DNA of 64,000 nucleotides from Tabrizicola sp. (GCF_030694085.1 NZ_JAUXZE010000093.1:239157-303156); one strand, 5' to 3'. Counted from the stretch's first letter, positions 32,696 through 41,904 are shown. Made by a program: numbers and translations. The notes: generated by a model not told the origin, from the letters alone.

Positions 32696-35610
32696 GCACG
32701 CGTCTCGCCAAGGGCGGCCGGTTGATCAACCGGACCCAGCCTGTCGAATTCTCCTTCAACGGCAAGCGCCTGAAGGGTTTCCAGGGCGACACCCTCGCCG
32801 CTGGCCTATTGGCCAACGACCAGATGCTTGTCGGTCGCAGCTTCAAGTATCACCGCCCGCGCGGCATCGTCGCCGCTGGGCCAGAGGAACCGAACGCGCT
32901 GGTCAACCTTGGCGCGGGCGGTCGGCTTGAACCGAACCAGCGCACCACCACCACCGAGCTGTTCGACGGCCTCGAATCCACCAGCCAGAACCACTGGCCC
33001 AGCTTGGAATTCGATGTGGGCGTGGTGAACAACTACGCCGCCCGCTTCATGCCCGCAGGCTTCTACTACAAGACCTTCATCCACCCGCGCCCGGCGTGGA
33101 AGCACCTCTTCGAGCCTATCATCCGCCGTGCCGCCGGTCTGGGCAAGGCGCCCACCGAAGGTGACGCCGACCGCTACGAACAGGCATATGCCTTCTGCGA
33201 CGTATTGGTTGTCGGGGCAGGGGTCGCAGGCTTGAAAGCCGCGAAAGCCGCCGCTGACGCGGGCCAACGCGTGATCCTGCTGGAGCAGACGCCCATCCTC
33301 GGCGGCCGTGCCCCGGTCGATGACACCGAGGTTGAAGGCAAGCCGGTCGAGGACTGGATCTCCGCGATGGAATCCGACCTCATGGCCCGCGACAACGTGA
33401 CGATCCGCACCCGCACCTGCGGTTTCGGCGTCTATGACCACGGCTATGTCCTGGCCGACGAACGCGTCGCAGACCACACACCCGGCGACGGTCGCCCGAA
33501 GCACCGCCTCTGGCGCATCCGCACGGGCAAGATCGTCACCGCCACTGGCGCCATCGAACGCCCGCTGTCCTTCGCCGGAAACGACATCCCCGGCGTGATG
33601 CTGGCCGCCGCGGTCCGTGACTATGTGGTGAACTACGCCGTCTCGCCCGGCGACCGTACCGTCGTTGTCACCAACAACGACTCTGCCTACCAGACAGCGC
33701 TGGCGCTCAAGGCCGCTGGCCTTGACGTCCCCGCCATCCTCGACGCCCGCGAAACCGCTGACGGCGCCTTGCCGCAAGCCGCCCGCGCCGCTGGCATCCG
33801 CGTCCTGACCGGCAAGGCCATCGCCAAGGTCAAAGGCGGCAAGCGCGTCACCGGCGTCGCCGTCTGCGCGCAAGCTGGAGAAGGTTCGGTCCAGGAAGAA
33901 ATCGCCTGCGAGGCCGTCGCCATGTCCGGCGGCTGGTCCCCCGTCGTCCACCTGTGGAGCCACTGCGGCGGAAAGCTCACCTGGGACGAGACCCTCTCGG
34001 CCTTCATCCCCGACCCCTCCCGCCCGCCGCTGAACCACGACGGTTCGGCAATGGTCGAAGTCGTAGGCAGCGCCGCCGGGGACCTCACCCTTACGGGCGC
34101 GACCGTCACAATCCCGCCCGTCTGGGTCATGCCGCAAGGCGCACCGATCCAACTGCGCTCGAAGATGTGGCTCGACTACCAGAACGACGTGAAGGTCAGT
34201 GACGTCCAACTCGCCAGCCGCGAAGGATATGTCTCCGTCGAACACACCAAGCGCTACACCACGCTTGGCATGGCGACCGATCAGGGAAAACTAAGCAACA
34301 TCAACGGACTCGCCGTTCTTGCTGACAGTCTGGGTCAAGAGATCCCGCAGGTCGGCACCACCACCTTCCGCCCGCCCTACACGCCCGTCACCATCGGCGC
34401 GCTGGCAGGCGAATCGCGCGGAGACATCTTCCAGCCGCTCCGCCGCACGCCCATGCACGCCCAGCACGAAGCGGCAGGCGCCTACTTCGAACCCGTCGGC
34501 CTCTGGCGCCGCCCCTACTGCTTCCCGCGCGCTGGCGAGACGCACGAACAGGCCGTCCACCGCGAGGTCCTGAACACCCGCCAGAACCTCGGCCTGCTGG
34601 ATGCCTCGACGCTCGGCAAGATCATCGTCAAGGGCCCCGATGCCGGGAAATTCCTCGACATGCTCTACACCGGCGTCATGTCCACGCTTCCCATCGGCAA
34701 ATGCCGCTACGGGCTGATGTGCAACGAACAGGGGTTCCTCTCGGACGACGGCGTCGTCGCCCGGATCGACGAGGACACCTGGCTTTGCCACACGACCTCG
34801 GGCGGGGCCGACCGCATCCACGCCTGGATGGAGGACTGGCTGCAATGCGAATGGTGGGACTGGAAGGTCTACACCGCCAACGTGACCGAGCAATACGCCC
34901 AGGTCGCGGTCGTCGGCCCGAACGCAAGGAAACTCCTCCAAGTCCTTGGCGGCATGGATGTTTCCAAAGAGGCGCTCCCGTTCATGCAATGGGTGGACGG
35001 CACCCTTGGCGGTTTCCCGGTCCGTGCCTACCGGATCAGCTTCTCGGGTGAACTTTCCTACGAAATCGCCGTCCCCGCCAGCCACGGCGCGGCCTTCTGG
35101 GACGCCTGTGTCGAAGCAGGAAAAGCTCTTGGCGCCATGCCCTACGGCACGGAATGTCTTCACATCATGCGGGCCGAAAAGGGCTTCATCATGATCGGGG
35201 ACGAAACCGACGGGACCGTCATCCCGCAGGACCTTGGCCTTGACTGGGCGATCTCGAAGAAGAAGGCAGACTACCTTGGCAAGCGCGGCCAGGAACGCAC
35301 CTTCCTGGCCAGCCCAGATCGCTGGAAACTGGTGGGCTTCGACACGCTTGACGGCTCGGTCGTCCCGGACGGCAGCTACATCATCGCCGATGGCGTGAAC
35401 GGCAACGGCCAGCGCAACGTGCAGGGCCGCGTGACCTCGACCTACTATTCGCCGACCCTCAAGCGCGGCATCGCGATGGGGCTTCTGAAGCATGGCCCGA
35501 CCCGCATGGGCGAGATCGTGGAGTTCAACACCGCCGCCGGTGGCACCGTGAAGGCCCGCGTCCGCGACGCGGTCTTCTTTGACAAGGATGGGGAGAAGCA
35601 GAATGTCTGA
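32692..35610 (+). CDS. soxA: Sarcosine oxidase subunit alpha
   Basis: This 972-residue subunit is full length. The N-terminal part is a ferredoxin-like fold without the iron ligands (about 20-100, VEFSFNGKRLKGFQGDTLAAGLLAND). It is followed by a dinucleotide-binding domain (VLVVGAGVAGLKAAKAAADAGQRVILLEQ, about 172-200) and a C-terminal GcvT/aminomethyltransferase-like domain (about 590-960) that binds tetrahydrofolate. With folate present the one-carbon unit leaves as 5,10-methylene-THF, which could feed GlyA and the serine cycle encoded at the right end of this window. Confidence 0.96.
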   Translation: MSTRLAKGGRLINRTQPVEFSFNGKRLKGFQGDTLAAGLLANDQMLVGRSFKYHRPRGIVAAGPEEPNALVNLGAGGRLEPNQRTTTTELFDGLESTSQNHWPSLEFDVGVVNNYAARFMPAGFYYKTFIHPRPAWKHLFEPIIRRAAGLGKAPTEGDADRYEQAYAFCDVLVVGAGVAGLKAAKAAADAGQRVILLEQTPILGGRAPVDDTEVEGKPVEDWISAMESDLMARDNVTIRTRTCGFGVYDHGYVLADERVADHTPGDGRPKHRLWRIRTGKIVTATGAIERPLSFAGNDIPGVMLAAAVRDYVVNYAVSPGDRTVVVTNNDSAYQTALALKAAGLDVPAILDARETADGALPQAARAAGIRVLTGKAIAKVKGGKRVTGVAVCAQAGEGSVQEEIACEAVAMSGGWSPVVHLWSHCGGKLTWDETLSAFIPDPSRPPLNHDGSAMVEVVGSAAGDLTLTGATVTIPPVWVMPQGAPIQLRSKMWLDYQNDVKVSDVQLASREGYVSVEHTKRYTTLGMATDQGKLSNINGLAVLADSLGQEIPQVGTTTFRPPYTPVTIGALAGESRGDIFQPLRRTPMHAQHEAAGAYFEPVGLWRRPYCFPRAGETHEQAVHREVLNTRQNLGLLDASTLGKIIVKGPDAGKFLDMLYTGVMSTLPIGKCRYGLMCNEQGFLSDDGVVARIDEDTWLCHTTSGGADRIHAWMEDWLQCEWWDWKVYTANVTEQYAQVAVVGPNARKLLQVLGGMDVSKEALPFMQWVDGTLGGFPVRAYRISFSGELSYEIAVPASHGAAFWDACVEAGKALGAMPYGTECLHIMRAEKGFIMIGDETDGTVIPQDLGLDWAISKKKADYLGKRGQERTFLASPDRWKLVGFDTLDGSVVPDGSYIIADGVNGNGQRNVQGRVTSTYYSPTLKRGIAMGLLKHGPTRMGEIVEFNTAAGGTVKARVRDAVFFDKDGEKQNV

Positions 35611-36148
35611 ACCAGTCAGCGCACTGGGTGGCGCCAGCTTCCACGGCTTTGCCACCATTCGGGAAATCGGCCCCCTGGGTATGATCACGCTCCGTGCCAA
35701 GGGAGTGAAGGCGCTGGACAAGGCGGTGAAGGCTGTCACCGACACCAAGCTTCCCGCGCCGCGCCGGATCGAGATCAACGGCGAAAAGGCCTGTGGCTGG
35801 ATGAGCCCGGACGAATACCTGCTGATCGTGCCCTACGCCGAGGTCTCCGCAACCCTCGCCTCTCTGGCCAAGTCCCTGGCGGGTGAGCATCACCTTGCCG
35901 TCGACGTGTCGGACGCCCGCGCGATCTTCCGGGTCGAGGGCGACAAGGCCGCCGACGTCCTGCGCAAGCTCTCGCCCGTCGATTTCGAGATGCTGCAACC
36001 CGGAGAGCTTCGCCGCACCCGTGCCGCCCAGGTCGCCGCTGCGATGTGGGCGCAGGACGCAGGCTTCACCGTGGTCTGCTTCCGCTCGGTCGCGGGCTAC
36101 GTGATGGGTCTTCTGACCCACTCGGCCCAGCCGGGCAGCGAGCTTTGA
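35603..36148 (+). CDS. soxG: Sarcosine oxidase subunit gamma
   Basis: The ATG at 35603 lies inside the end of soxA (8-base overlap) behind GGGGAGAAG. The 181-residue protein shows the SoxG pattern: SFHGFATIREIGPLGMITLRAK, GWMSPDEYLLIVPYAEV, VDVSDARAIFRVEGDKAADVL and CFRSVAGYVMGLL. It packs on the alpha subunit as a GcvT-like structural subunit. It ends the operon and is followed by a hairpin. Confidence 0.94.
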   Translation: MSEPVSALGGASFHGFATIREIGPLGMITLRAKGVKALDKAVKAVTDTKLPAPRRIEINGEKACGWMSPDEYLLIVPYAEVSATLASLAKSLAGEHHLAVDVSDARAIFRVEGDKAADVLRKLSPVDFEMLQPGELRRTRAAQVAAAMWAQDAGFTVVCFRSVAGYVMGLLTHSAQPGSEL

Positions 36149-36188
36149 CAGGCACGACGACAGGCATGACCGGGCATTGAACCAGCTG

Positions 36189-36220
36189 CGGCGACGGCTC
36201 CCTTGACGGGGCTGTCGCCG
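36189..36220 (+). terminator. Terminator-like hairpin after soxG
   Basis: CGGCGAC (36189-36195) pairs with GTCGCCG (36214-36220), with further imperfect pairing inside and TTCGCCTT after it. It lies 41 bases beyond soxG. Confidence 0.55.
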
Positions 36221-36261
36221 TTCGCCTTCACTGGACCCCCGTAACCCGGACGAGTGATCGC

Positions 36262-36669
36262 ATGACCCGTCGCAGCCTTGTGCTATCTGCAGCCCTCATG
36301 GCGTTTCCCTCGCTCTTGCAGGCCCTTACCCTGGAATGCAGCATCAACCGCTCGAACGCTGGGGGCGGTTACATCACCGACGTCTATATCCTGCAGCATG
36401 ATGCGGCCAGCGGACAGGCGATCGTCTCGGACGGCCTGATCCTCTATTTCAACGACGAACAGCCGATGACGGCCCAGGTCGCCGAGGACACGGCCAAGAA
36501 GCTGGTCCTCACCTGGAAAGTCCGCATGACCAACCGCACCGGCCAGACCGCCAACATGCAGTTCCGCGCGTCGTTCTTCAAAGGCGACCAGACGCTTGTT
36601 GTCCGCGCCGCGCCGGGAGGAGACTACAGCAACACCTTCGAAGGCCGCGGCCGTTGCAGGCCGGTCTGA
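36262..36669 (+). CDS. Exported small protein, unknown
   Basis: This 135-residue protein has a signal peptide (MTRRSLVLSAALMAFPSLLQA) and a mature part predicted to be mostly beta strand. It carries two Cys, one near the start (LECSINRSN) and one near the end (GRGRCRPV), that could form a disulfide across the domain. I do not recognise the family. It stands alone between sox and sodB. Confidence 0.75.
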   Translation: MTRRSLVLSAALMAFPSLLQALTLECSINRSNAGGGYITDVYILQHDAASGQAIVSDGLILYFNDEQPMTAQVAEDTAKKLVLTWKVRMTNRTGQTANMQFRASFFKGDQTLVVRAAPGGDYSNTFEGRGRCRPV

Positions 36670-36734
36670 CCTGACCGGGCATCCTTCCGGGAACCTCTTC
36701 CTCCTGCCAACCGTTCTCTTGATGCCGCTTGGCC

Positions 36735-36764
36735 TTGACCTTCCCGCGCCGAGCCCTCTTATTC
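36735..36764 (+). promoter_or_regulatory. Candidate sodB promoter
   Basis: TTGACC (36735-36740), an 18-bp spacer and TTATTC (36759-36764) would start a leader of about 22 bases carrying AGGAG before the sodB ATG. Confidence 0.45.
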
Positions 36765-36792
36765 GTCGCAAGCACTCAACAGGAGAACTCCC

Positions 36793-37395
36793 ATGCCCTT
36801 CACCCTTCCCGATCTGCCCTATGCCCACGACGCGCTCGCCTCGCTTGGCATGTCGAAGGAGACGCTGGAGTATCACCACGACCTCCACCACAAGGCCTAT
36901 GTCGACAATGGCAACAAGCTGATTGCGGGCACCGAATGGGAAGACAAGTCCGTCGAGGACATCATACGCGGCACCTACCAGGCCGGTGCCGTCGCGCAGA
37001 ACGGCATCTTCAACAACGCGTCCCAGCACTGGAACCACAACATGTTCTGGACCTGGATGGCTCCGGGCGAGAACAAGGGGATGCCGGGCGCGCTGGAAAA
37101 GGCGCTGACTGACAGCTTCGGTTCGGTGCAGAAGTTCAAGGACGACTTTTCCGCCGCCGGTGCCGGCCAGTTCGGCTCGGGCTGGGCCTGGCTGGTCAAG
37201 GACAAGGACGGCAGCCTCAAGGTCACCAAGACCGAGAACGGCGTGAACCCCTTGTGCTTCGGCCAGACCGCGCTTCTGGGCTGTGATGTGTGGGAACATT
37301 CCTACTACATCGACTTCCGCAACAAGCGTCCCGCCTACCTGACCAACTTCCTGGAAAAGCTGGTGAACTGGGAATCTGTCGCCGCGGCTCTCTAG
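36793..37395 (+). CDS. sodB: Superoxide dismutase [Fe]
   Basis: This 200-residue cytoplasmic Fe/Mn-type dismutase has all four metal ligands: His28 (LEYHHDLHH), His82 (QHWNHNMFW), Asp165 and His169 (CDVWEHSYY). Gln78 in FNNASQHWNH occupies the position that marks iron-type enzymes (Gln69 of E. coli SodB), so iron use is inferred; cambialism cannot be excluded. It has its own promoter and a strong terminator. Confidence 0.95.
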   Translation: MPFTLPDLPYAHDALASLGMSKETLEYHHDLHHKAYVDNGNKLIAGTEWEDKSVEDIIRGTYQAGAVAQNGIFNNASQHWNHNMFWTWMAPGENKGMPGALEKALTDSFGSVQKFKDDFSAAGAGQFGSGWAWLVKDKDGSLKVTKTENGVNPLCFGQTALLGCDVWEHSYYIDFRNKRPAYLTNFLEKLVNWESVAAAL

Positions 37396-37415
37396 TCGGT
37401 TGAAAAGAATGAAAT

Positions 37416-37443
37416 ACGGCCCGCAGATCGCTCTGCGGGCCGT
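37416..37443. terminator. Bidirectional terminator between sodB and the LOG gene
   Basis: ACGGCCCGCAGA and TCTGCGGGCCGT form a perfect 12-bp stem with a TCGC loop, placed between two convergent genes. Plus-strand continuation is TGTCGATTCT; on the minus strand ATTTCATTCTTTT follows. Confidence 0.85.
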
Positions 37444-37451
37444 TGTCGATT

Positions 37452-38009
37452 CTAGCTTTGTTCCAACGCCAGGGTCAACTCTGCCTCCAGCGCAGTGACA
37501 TCCGACACCGCGCGGAAATGCCCTTTCAGCGAGGTGTCCGCGAAGCCCTCCGCGATCACGTGGTCGATCAACCCCAACAGCGGCTCCCAGTAGCCTTGCA
37601 CGTCCAGCAGCAGGATCGGCTTCCGGTGCAGGCCGATCTGTGCCCAGGTCAGGACCTCGAAGAACTCGTCCAGCGATCCCGCCCCGCCCGGCAGCACCAC
37701 CACTGCGTCCGAATTCATGAACATCACCTTCTTGCGCTCATGCATGTCCTCGGTGACCACCAGCGCGGCGCGGTCGCGGTCCGTCCGTTCGCGGCCCAGA
37801 AGATGCACCGGGATGACTCCCAGCATCGGCGCGCCCGCCGCGCCCGCCGCCTTTGCCACCTCGCCCATCAGGCCCACATCTCCCGCCCCGAACACCAGCC
37901 GCCAGCCGTTGCGGGCCAGCATCTCGCCCGTCTCGCGGGCCGCGATGACATGGGCAGGGTTCCGGCCCGCGCGAGAGCCGCAAAAGACGCAGACAGAGCG
38001 AAGGGACAT
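37452..38009 (-). CDS. LOG-family protein (nucleoside 5'-monophosphate phosphoribohydrolase-like)
   Basis: The ATG at 38009 gives MSLRSVCVFCGSRAGRNPAH, the standard TIGR00730/LOG start; 94 upstream codons in the frame lack similarity. The 185-residue protein has the catalytic/substrate motif PGGAGSLDEFFE and VFGAGDVGLMGEVA. Plant LOGs activate cytokinins; bacterial members hydrolyse purine nucleoside monophosphates. The physiological role here is unknown. Confidence 0.92.
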   Translation of the reverse strand: MSLRSVCVFCGSRAGRNPAHVIAARETGEMLARNGWRLVFGAGDVGLMGEVAKAAGAAGAPMLGVIPVHLLGRERTDRDRAALVVTEDMHERKKVMFMNSDAVVVLPGGAGSLDEFFEVLTWAQIGLHRKPILLLDVQGYWEPLLGLIDHVIAEGFADTSLKGHFRAVSDVTALEAELTLALEQS

Positions 38010-38103
38010 GACCGGGCCTGAAAATGGTTGCTTTGCACCGTCATATAGAGATTCCTGATCACAAGAAACGCAAAGCGGCGGGAAGCGCCGGGGGGAGACG
38101 GGG

Positions 38104-39579
38104 ATGTCGGAATTCGGGGCCTTGGGCCGAGGAACGCGGTTGGCTGTCGTGGCACTGACCGCGGCGCTTCTGGCCGGGGCCGGGTGGTTCGGCTGGCAAG
38201 CCCTCCGGCCCACGCCCACGTCGGTGGCCCCAACAGACCTCGCCGCCTCCGAACCCGCTGCCGCCGATACCGCTCCCGGTGCGACCGGCACCGAAATCGC
38301 CGCCGCCAGTCAATCAGCCCCCGCCGAGGTCGCCCCCGAGGTCGCCCCCGAGGCCGTCACCGGACTTGCCCCGGAATCAGCCCCCGAACCCGCCCCCGAA
38401 CCCGCCCCGGAACCCGCCGCAGCCGAGGCGACCGCCCCCCTCGCCGGGCCGATCATCGACACCTGGCGCGTCGCCTCCGATGGTGCCGCGGTCGTCTCGG
38501 GCAGCGCTGCGCCGGGCGCGACCGTCTCGGTCGTGGTGGACGACACGGTTGTCGCCAGTGGCGAGGCCACGGGTTCGGGCGATTTTGCCATCCTGTTCAC
38601 CCTGGCGCCCAACCCCATGCCCAGTTTGATGTGGCTGTCCATGTCGGTGGCGGACCAGCCCCCCGTCCTGTCTGCTCAGATGGTGGCGCTTGGGCCCATC
38701 GCGGGACCGACCCTCGCGGCCGTCGCCGAGACCACGCCTGAGACCGAGGTCGCAGCCGCCGATGCTGCCGCGACCGCGGACCCTGCCGCAAATCCTCCCG
38801 CTCTTCTGCTGTCCGAGGAAGGCGCTGTGGTCCTGCAGGAACCCTCCCGCCCCGAACTCCCGCTTTCGACCACCGTGATGATCGACACCATAACCTACAC
38901 GCCCCAGGGCGAAGTTCAGGTCGGCGGACGCGGGGCGGCCGGGTCGGGCCTGCGGATCTATCTCGACAATGCCGAAAAGCTGACCCTGCAGATCCCCGAC
39001 ACGGGCCTGTGGAGCACGACGCTGCCCGACACCGCCCCCGGGGTCTACTCCCTGCGGGTCGATCAACTGGACGCAGCGGGCAAGGTCACCTCGCGCTTCG
39101 AGACCCCCTTCAAGCGCGAGACGCTGGAGGCGCTTGCCGAAGTCCAGGGCAAGGCCCCCGAACTGACGACCTCCGAACTGACGACCTCCGAACCGGTGAC
39201 CTCCGAACTGACGACCTCCGAACCGGCGCTGCAGGAGACCGCCGCCACCGAAGCCCCGGCCCAGCCCGCGATGCCCGAGGACCCCACCGACCCTGCAGCC
39301 GACCCGACCGAGATCGCCGCTCTGGACCAGCCCGCTGCCACGCCCCAGACCCCTGATGCCCCGACAGCCGCCCAGGCTGACGCCCCGGCCAACGCTGCGG
39401 CCCCGGTAACCGTCACAGTGCAGCCCGGCTTCACTCTCTGGGGTATTGCCCAGGACCGCTACGGCGACGGGGTGATGTACGTTCAGGTTTTCGAGGCGAA
39501 CAAGGACAAGATCAAGGACCCGAACCTGATCTACCCCGGTCAGGTCTTCTCGGTCCCTGAAACCGCCAGTCCACCCTGA
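38104..39579 (+). CDS. Membrane-anchored LysM-domain protein
   Basis: This 491-residue protein has an N-terminal membrane anchor (about 13-33), a Pro/Glu/Ala-rich linker (about 40-115, with APEPAPEP repeats), a beta-rich middle (about 117-345, with Ig-like strands VVSGSAAPGATVSVVVDDTVVASG and VGGRGAAGSGLRIYLDNAEKL), a repeat region encoded by a 15-bp tandem repeat, and a C-terminal LysM (about 436-487, VTVQPGFTLWGIAQDRYGDG). It most likely binds peptidoglycan from the inner membrane. Its last 40 bases overlap the convergent arsR gene. Confidence 0.88.
   Translation: MSEFGALGRGTRLAVVALTAALLAGAGWFGWQALRPTPTSVAPTDLAASEPAAADTAPGATGTEIAAASQSAPAEVAPEVAPEAVTGLAPESAPEPAPEPAPEPAAAEATAPLAGPIIDTWRVASDGAAVVSGSAAPGATVSVVVDDTVVASGEATGSGDFAILFTLAPNPMPSLMWLSMSVADQPPVLSAQMVALGPIAGPTLAAVAETTPETEVAAADAAATADPAANPPALLLSEEGAVVLQEPSRPELPLSTTVMIDTITYTPQGEVQVGGRGAAGSGLRIYLDNAEKLTLQIPDTGLWSTTLPDTAPGVYSLRVDQLDAAGKVTSRFETPFKRETLEALAEVQGKAPELTTSELTTSEPVTSELTTSEPALQETAATEAPAQPAMPEDPTDPAADPTEIAALDQPAATPQTPDAPTAAQADAPANAAAPVTVTVQPGFTLWGIAQDRYGDGVMYVQVFEANKDKIKDPNLIYPGQVFSVPETASPP
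39160..39219 (+). repeat. 15-bp tandem repeat inside the LysM gene
   Basis: Four consecutive 15-bp units of the type GAACTGACGACCTCC (one variant GAACCGGTGACCTCC) encode ELTTS/EPVTS. Because the unit is a multiple of three, copy-number change keeps the frame and alters linker length. Confidence 0.85.
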
Positions 39580-39908
39580 GCCAAGCCCGCGACCTTGTGT
39601 GTGCAGGCTGCAAGCACCTCGGGATGGTCCGAACAGCAATCGTTCAGGACATAGGAAATCGTCTGCCCGATCCCGGACGGATCGACGCTGTAAAAGACGT
39701 TCCGCGCCACCTTGCGCGACCGCAAGAGACCGGCCTGCTCCAGCGCGGACAGATGGAACGACAGGCGCGGTGCCGCGATGCCCAGGGTCTCGGCGATTTG
39801 TCCCGCGGCCATACCGTCATCGCCCTGCGGAGTGAGCAGGCGGATCAGGTCCAGCCGCGTCTCATGCGCAAGTGCCGAAAGGGCGGCGAGGGCTTTACTT
39901 CGGTCCAT
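39540..39908 (-). CDS. ArsR/SmtB-family metal(loid)-responsive repressor
   Basis: This 122-residue winged-helix protein (ALAALSALAHETRLDLIRLL..., recognition helix AAPRLSFHLSALEQAGLL) carries a C-terminal Cys cluster NDCCSDHPEVLAAC. Adjacent Cys plus a third Cys near the C-terminus form the As(III) site in some ArsR proteins, so arsenite or antimonite sensing is plausible. An inverted repeat lies ten bases upstream of its start codon. It is divergent from an Atm1-like exporter and overlaps the end of the LysM gene by 40 bases. Confidence 0.9.
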   Translation of the reverse strand: MDRSKALAALSALAHETRLDLIRLLTPQGDDGMAAGQIAETLGIAAPRLSFHLSALEQAGLLRSRKVARNVFYSVDPSGIGQTISYVLNDCCSDHPEVLAACTHKVAGLAQGGLAVSGTEKT

Positions 39909-39917
39909 CGTTCAACT

Positions 39918-39935
39918 ATTCAAGAAACCTTGAAT
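39918..39935. promoter_or_regulatory. ArsR operator between arsR and the Atm1-like gene
   Basis: ATTCAAG-AAAC-CTTGAAT is a perfect inverted repeat with 7-bp arms. It ends at the first base of a consensus TTGACA (39935-39940) directed towards the ABC transporter, and begins ten bases upstream of the arsR start codon. Binding would repress arsR and probably the transporter. Confidence 0.7.
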
Positions 39936-39991
39936 TGACATTACCCCAATCACGACCGTCACGCAACGCCGTTGGCGGGCCAGGAAAACCG

Positions 39992-41887
39992 ATGCGCCGC
40001 ACCACCTCGACTGCCACCTCCTCCGACCAGGGGACCGCCCGCTCCCCCGCCGTGACCACGTTGCGCCGTGTCGCCCCCTATCTCTGGCCCGAAGGGCAGG
40101 CCTGGGTGAAACGCCGCGTCATCATTGCGCTGGTTTTCCTGCTTCTGGCCAAGCTTGTGTCGGTCACAACCCCCTATGTCTACAAGCTTGCCGTGGACCG
40201 GCTGGGCGGCGTTGCCCCTGATACCGGGATGATCCTGGGCCTTGGGGCCGTGGGTCTGGTCGTCGCCTATGGCCTGGCCCGTCTGGGCGCAGTCGTCTTC
40301 GGCGAACTCCGTGACGCCGTCTTCGTCCGCGTCGGCCAGCGCGCCATCCGCCGCCTTGCTATCGAGACCTTCACCCACATCCACCAGCTGTCGCTCCGCT
40401 ACCACATCACCCGCAAGACCGGGGGCCTCAGCCGCATCATCGAACGCGGGGTCAAGGGCGTCGACTTCCTTTTGCGCTTCATGCTCTTTTCCATCGGGCC
40501 GCTCATCCTGGAACTGACGATGGTCGCGGGTATCTTCGCCTGGGTCTTCGGCTGGCAGTATGCGGCGGTCGTCATCATCACGATCACGCTTTACGTCCTC
40601 TTCACCTTCAAGGTGACCGAATGGCGCGTGAAGCTGCGGCGCGAGATGAACGACCAGGACACCGATGCCAACCAGAAGGCCATCGACAGCCTCCTGAACT
40701 TCGAAACCGTCAAGTATTTCAACGCCGAACAGCGCGAGGCCGACCGTTATGACGGGGCCATGCGCCAGTATGAAACCGCTGCGGTCAAGACCGGCTTGTC
40801 GCTGTCTTTCCTGAACATGGGCCAGGCCACGCTGATCACCACCGGCCTTGTCATCGTCATGGCGATGAGCGCCCTTGGCGTGCAGGCTGGCACGCTGACC
40901 GTGGGCGATTTCGTGATGGTCAACGCTTACATGATCCAGATCACCATGCCCTTGAACTTCCTTGGCACTGTCTACCGAGAGATCCGCCAGGCGCTGGTCG
41001 ACATGGGCGAAATGTTCGGGCTTCTCGGCCAGCCCGCCGAAATCATCGATGCACCCGACGCCAAGCCCCTGCTCGTCAGCGCAGGCGAGATCACCTTTGA
41101 CGACGTCCACTTCGGCTATGAACCGACGCGCGAGATCCTGAAGGGCGTCTCCTTCACTTTGAAACCTGGTCAGAAACTGGCTCTCGTCGGCCATTCGGGC
41201 AGCGGCAAGTCCACCATCGGGCGGCTTCTCTTCCGCTTTTACGACGTGACCTCGGGCGCTGTGCGGATCGACGGGCAGGACCTGCGCGACGTGACGCAGT
41301 CCTCGCTTCACGCAAGCATCGGCGTCGTGCCGCAGGATACCGTCCTTTTCAACGACACGATCCGCTACAACATCGCCTACGGCAAAGCCAATGCCACCGA
41401 GGCCGAGATTGTTGCCGCCGCGCGCGCAGCGCGCATCCACGACTTCGTGACCCGACTGCCCGAAGGCTATGAAACCAAGGTCGGTGAGCGTGGGCTGAAG
41501 CTTTCGGGCGGCGAAAAGCAGCGCGTCGGCATCGCCCGGACGCTGCTGAAGAACCCGCCGATCCTGATCCTGGACGAGGCGACCAGTGCGCTTGACACCC
41601 AGACCGAACGCTCGATCCAGGAAAGCCTGGCTGAGATGGGGCAGGGTCGCAGCGTCATCACCATCGCGCACCGGCTGTCCACCATCGCCGACGCCGACCA
41701 GATCCTGGTGCTGGACGAAGGCCGTGTCATCGAACGCGGCACGCATGATGCGCTTCTGGACCTTGGCGGCGTCTACTTTGCCATGTGGCAAAGACAGGTC
41801 ATGGAAGGCGAAATCGAGATCGAGGACGGGGTACTGGATCCGACCCAGGACCAGCCCCCGGTCGCGCGCCTGGCAGCCGGGTCCTGA
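39992..41887 (+). CDS. Atm1-type ABC exporter (fused permease-ATPase)
   Basis: The ATG at 39992 follows AGGAAAA. The 631-residue half-transporter has six membrane segments (about 45-345) and an ATPase domain (about 370-610) with Walker A GHSGSGKSTIGRLL, signature LSGGEKQRVGIARTLL, Walker B ILILDEATSALD and the switch His (IAHRLSTI). The family includes mitochondrial Atm1 and bacterial homologues that export glutathione conjugates and confer heavy-metal resistance. The divergent ArsR with its operator supports a role in metal(loid) export. Confidence 0.93.
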   Translation: MRRTTSTATSSDQGTARSPAVTTLRRVAPYLWPEGQAWVKRRVIIALVFLLLAKLVSVTTPYVYKLAVDRLGGVAPDTGMILGLGAVGLVVAYGLARLGAVVFGELRDAVFVRVGQRAIRRLAIETFTHIHQLSLRYHITRKTGGLSRIIERGVKGVDFLLRFMLFSIGPLILELTMVAGIFAWVFGWQYAAVVIITITLYVLFTFKVTEWRVKLRREMNDQDTDANQKAIDSLLNFETVKYFNAEQREADRYDGAMRQYETAAVKTGLSLSFLNMGQATLITTGLVIVMAMSALGVQAGTLTVGDFVMVNAYMIQITMPLNFLGTVYREIRQALVDMGEMFGLLGQPAEIIDAPDAKPLLVSAGEITFDDVHFGYEPTREILKGVSFTLKPGQKLALVGHSGSGKSTIGRLLFRFYDVTSGAVRIDGQDLRDVTQSSLHASIGVVPQDTVLFNDTIRYNIAYGKANATEAEIVAAARAARIHDFVTRLPEGYETKVGERGLKLSGGEKQRVGIARTLLKNPPILILDEATSALDTQTERSIQESLAEMGQGRSVITIAHRLSTIADADQILVLDEGRVIERGTHDALLDLGGVYFAMWQRQVMEGEIEIEDGVLDPTQDQPPVARLAAGS

Positions 41888-41904
41888 TTGCTCTCGCTGC
41901 CGTG

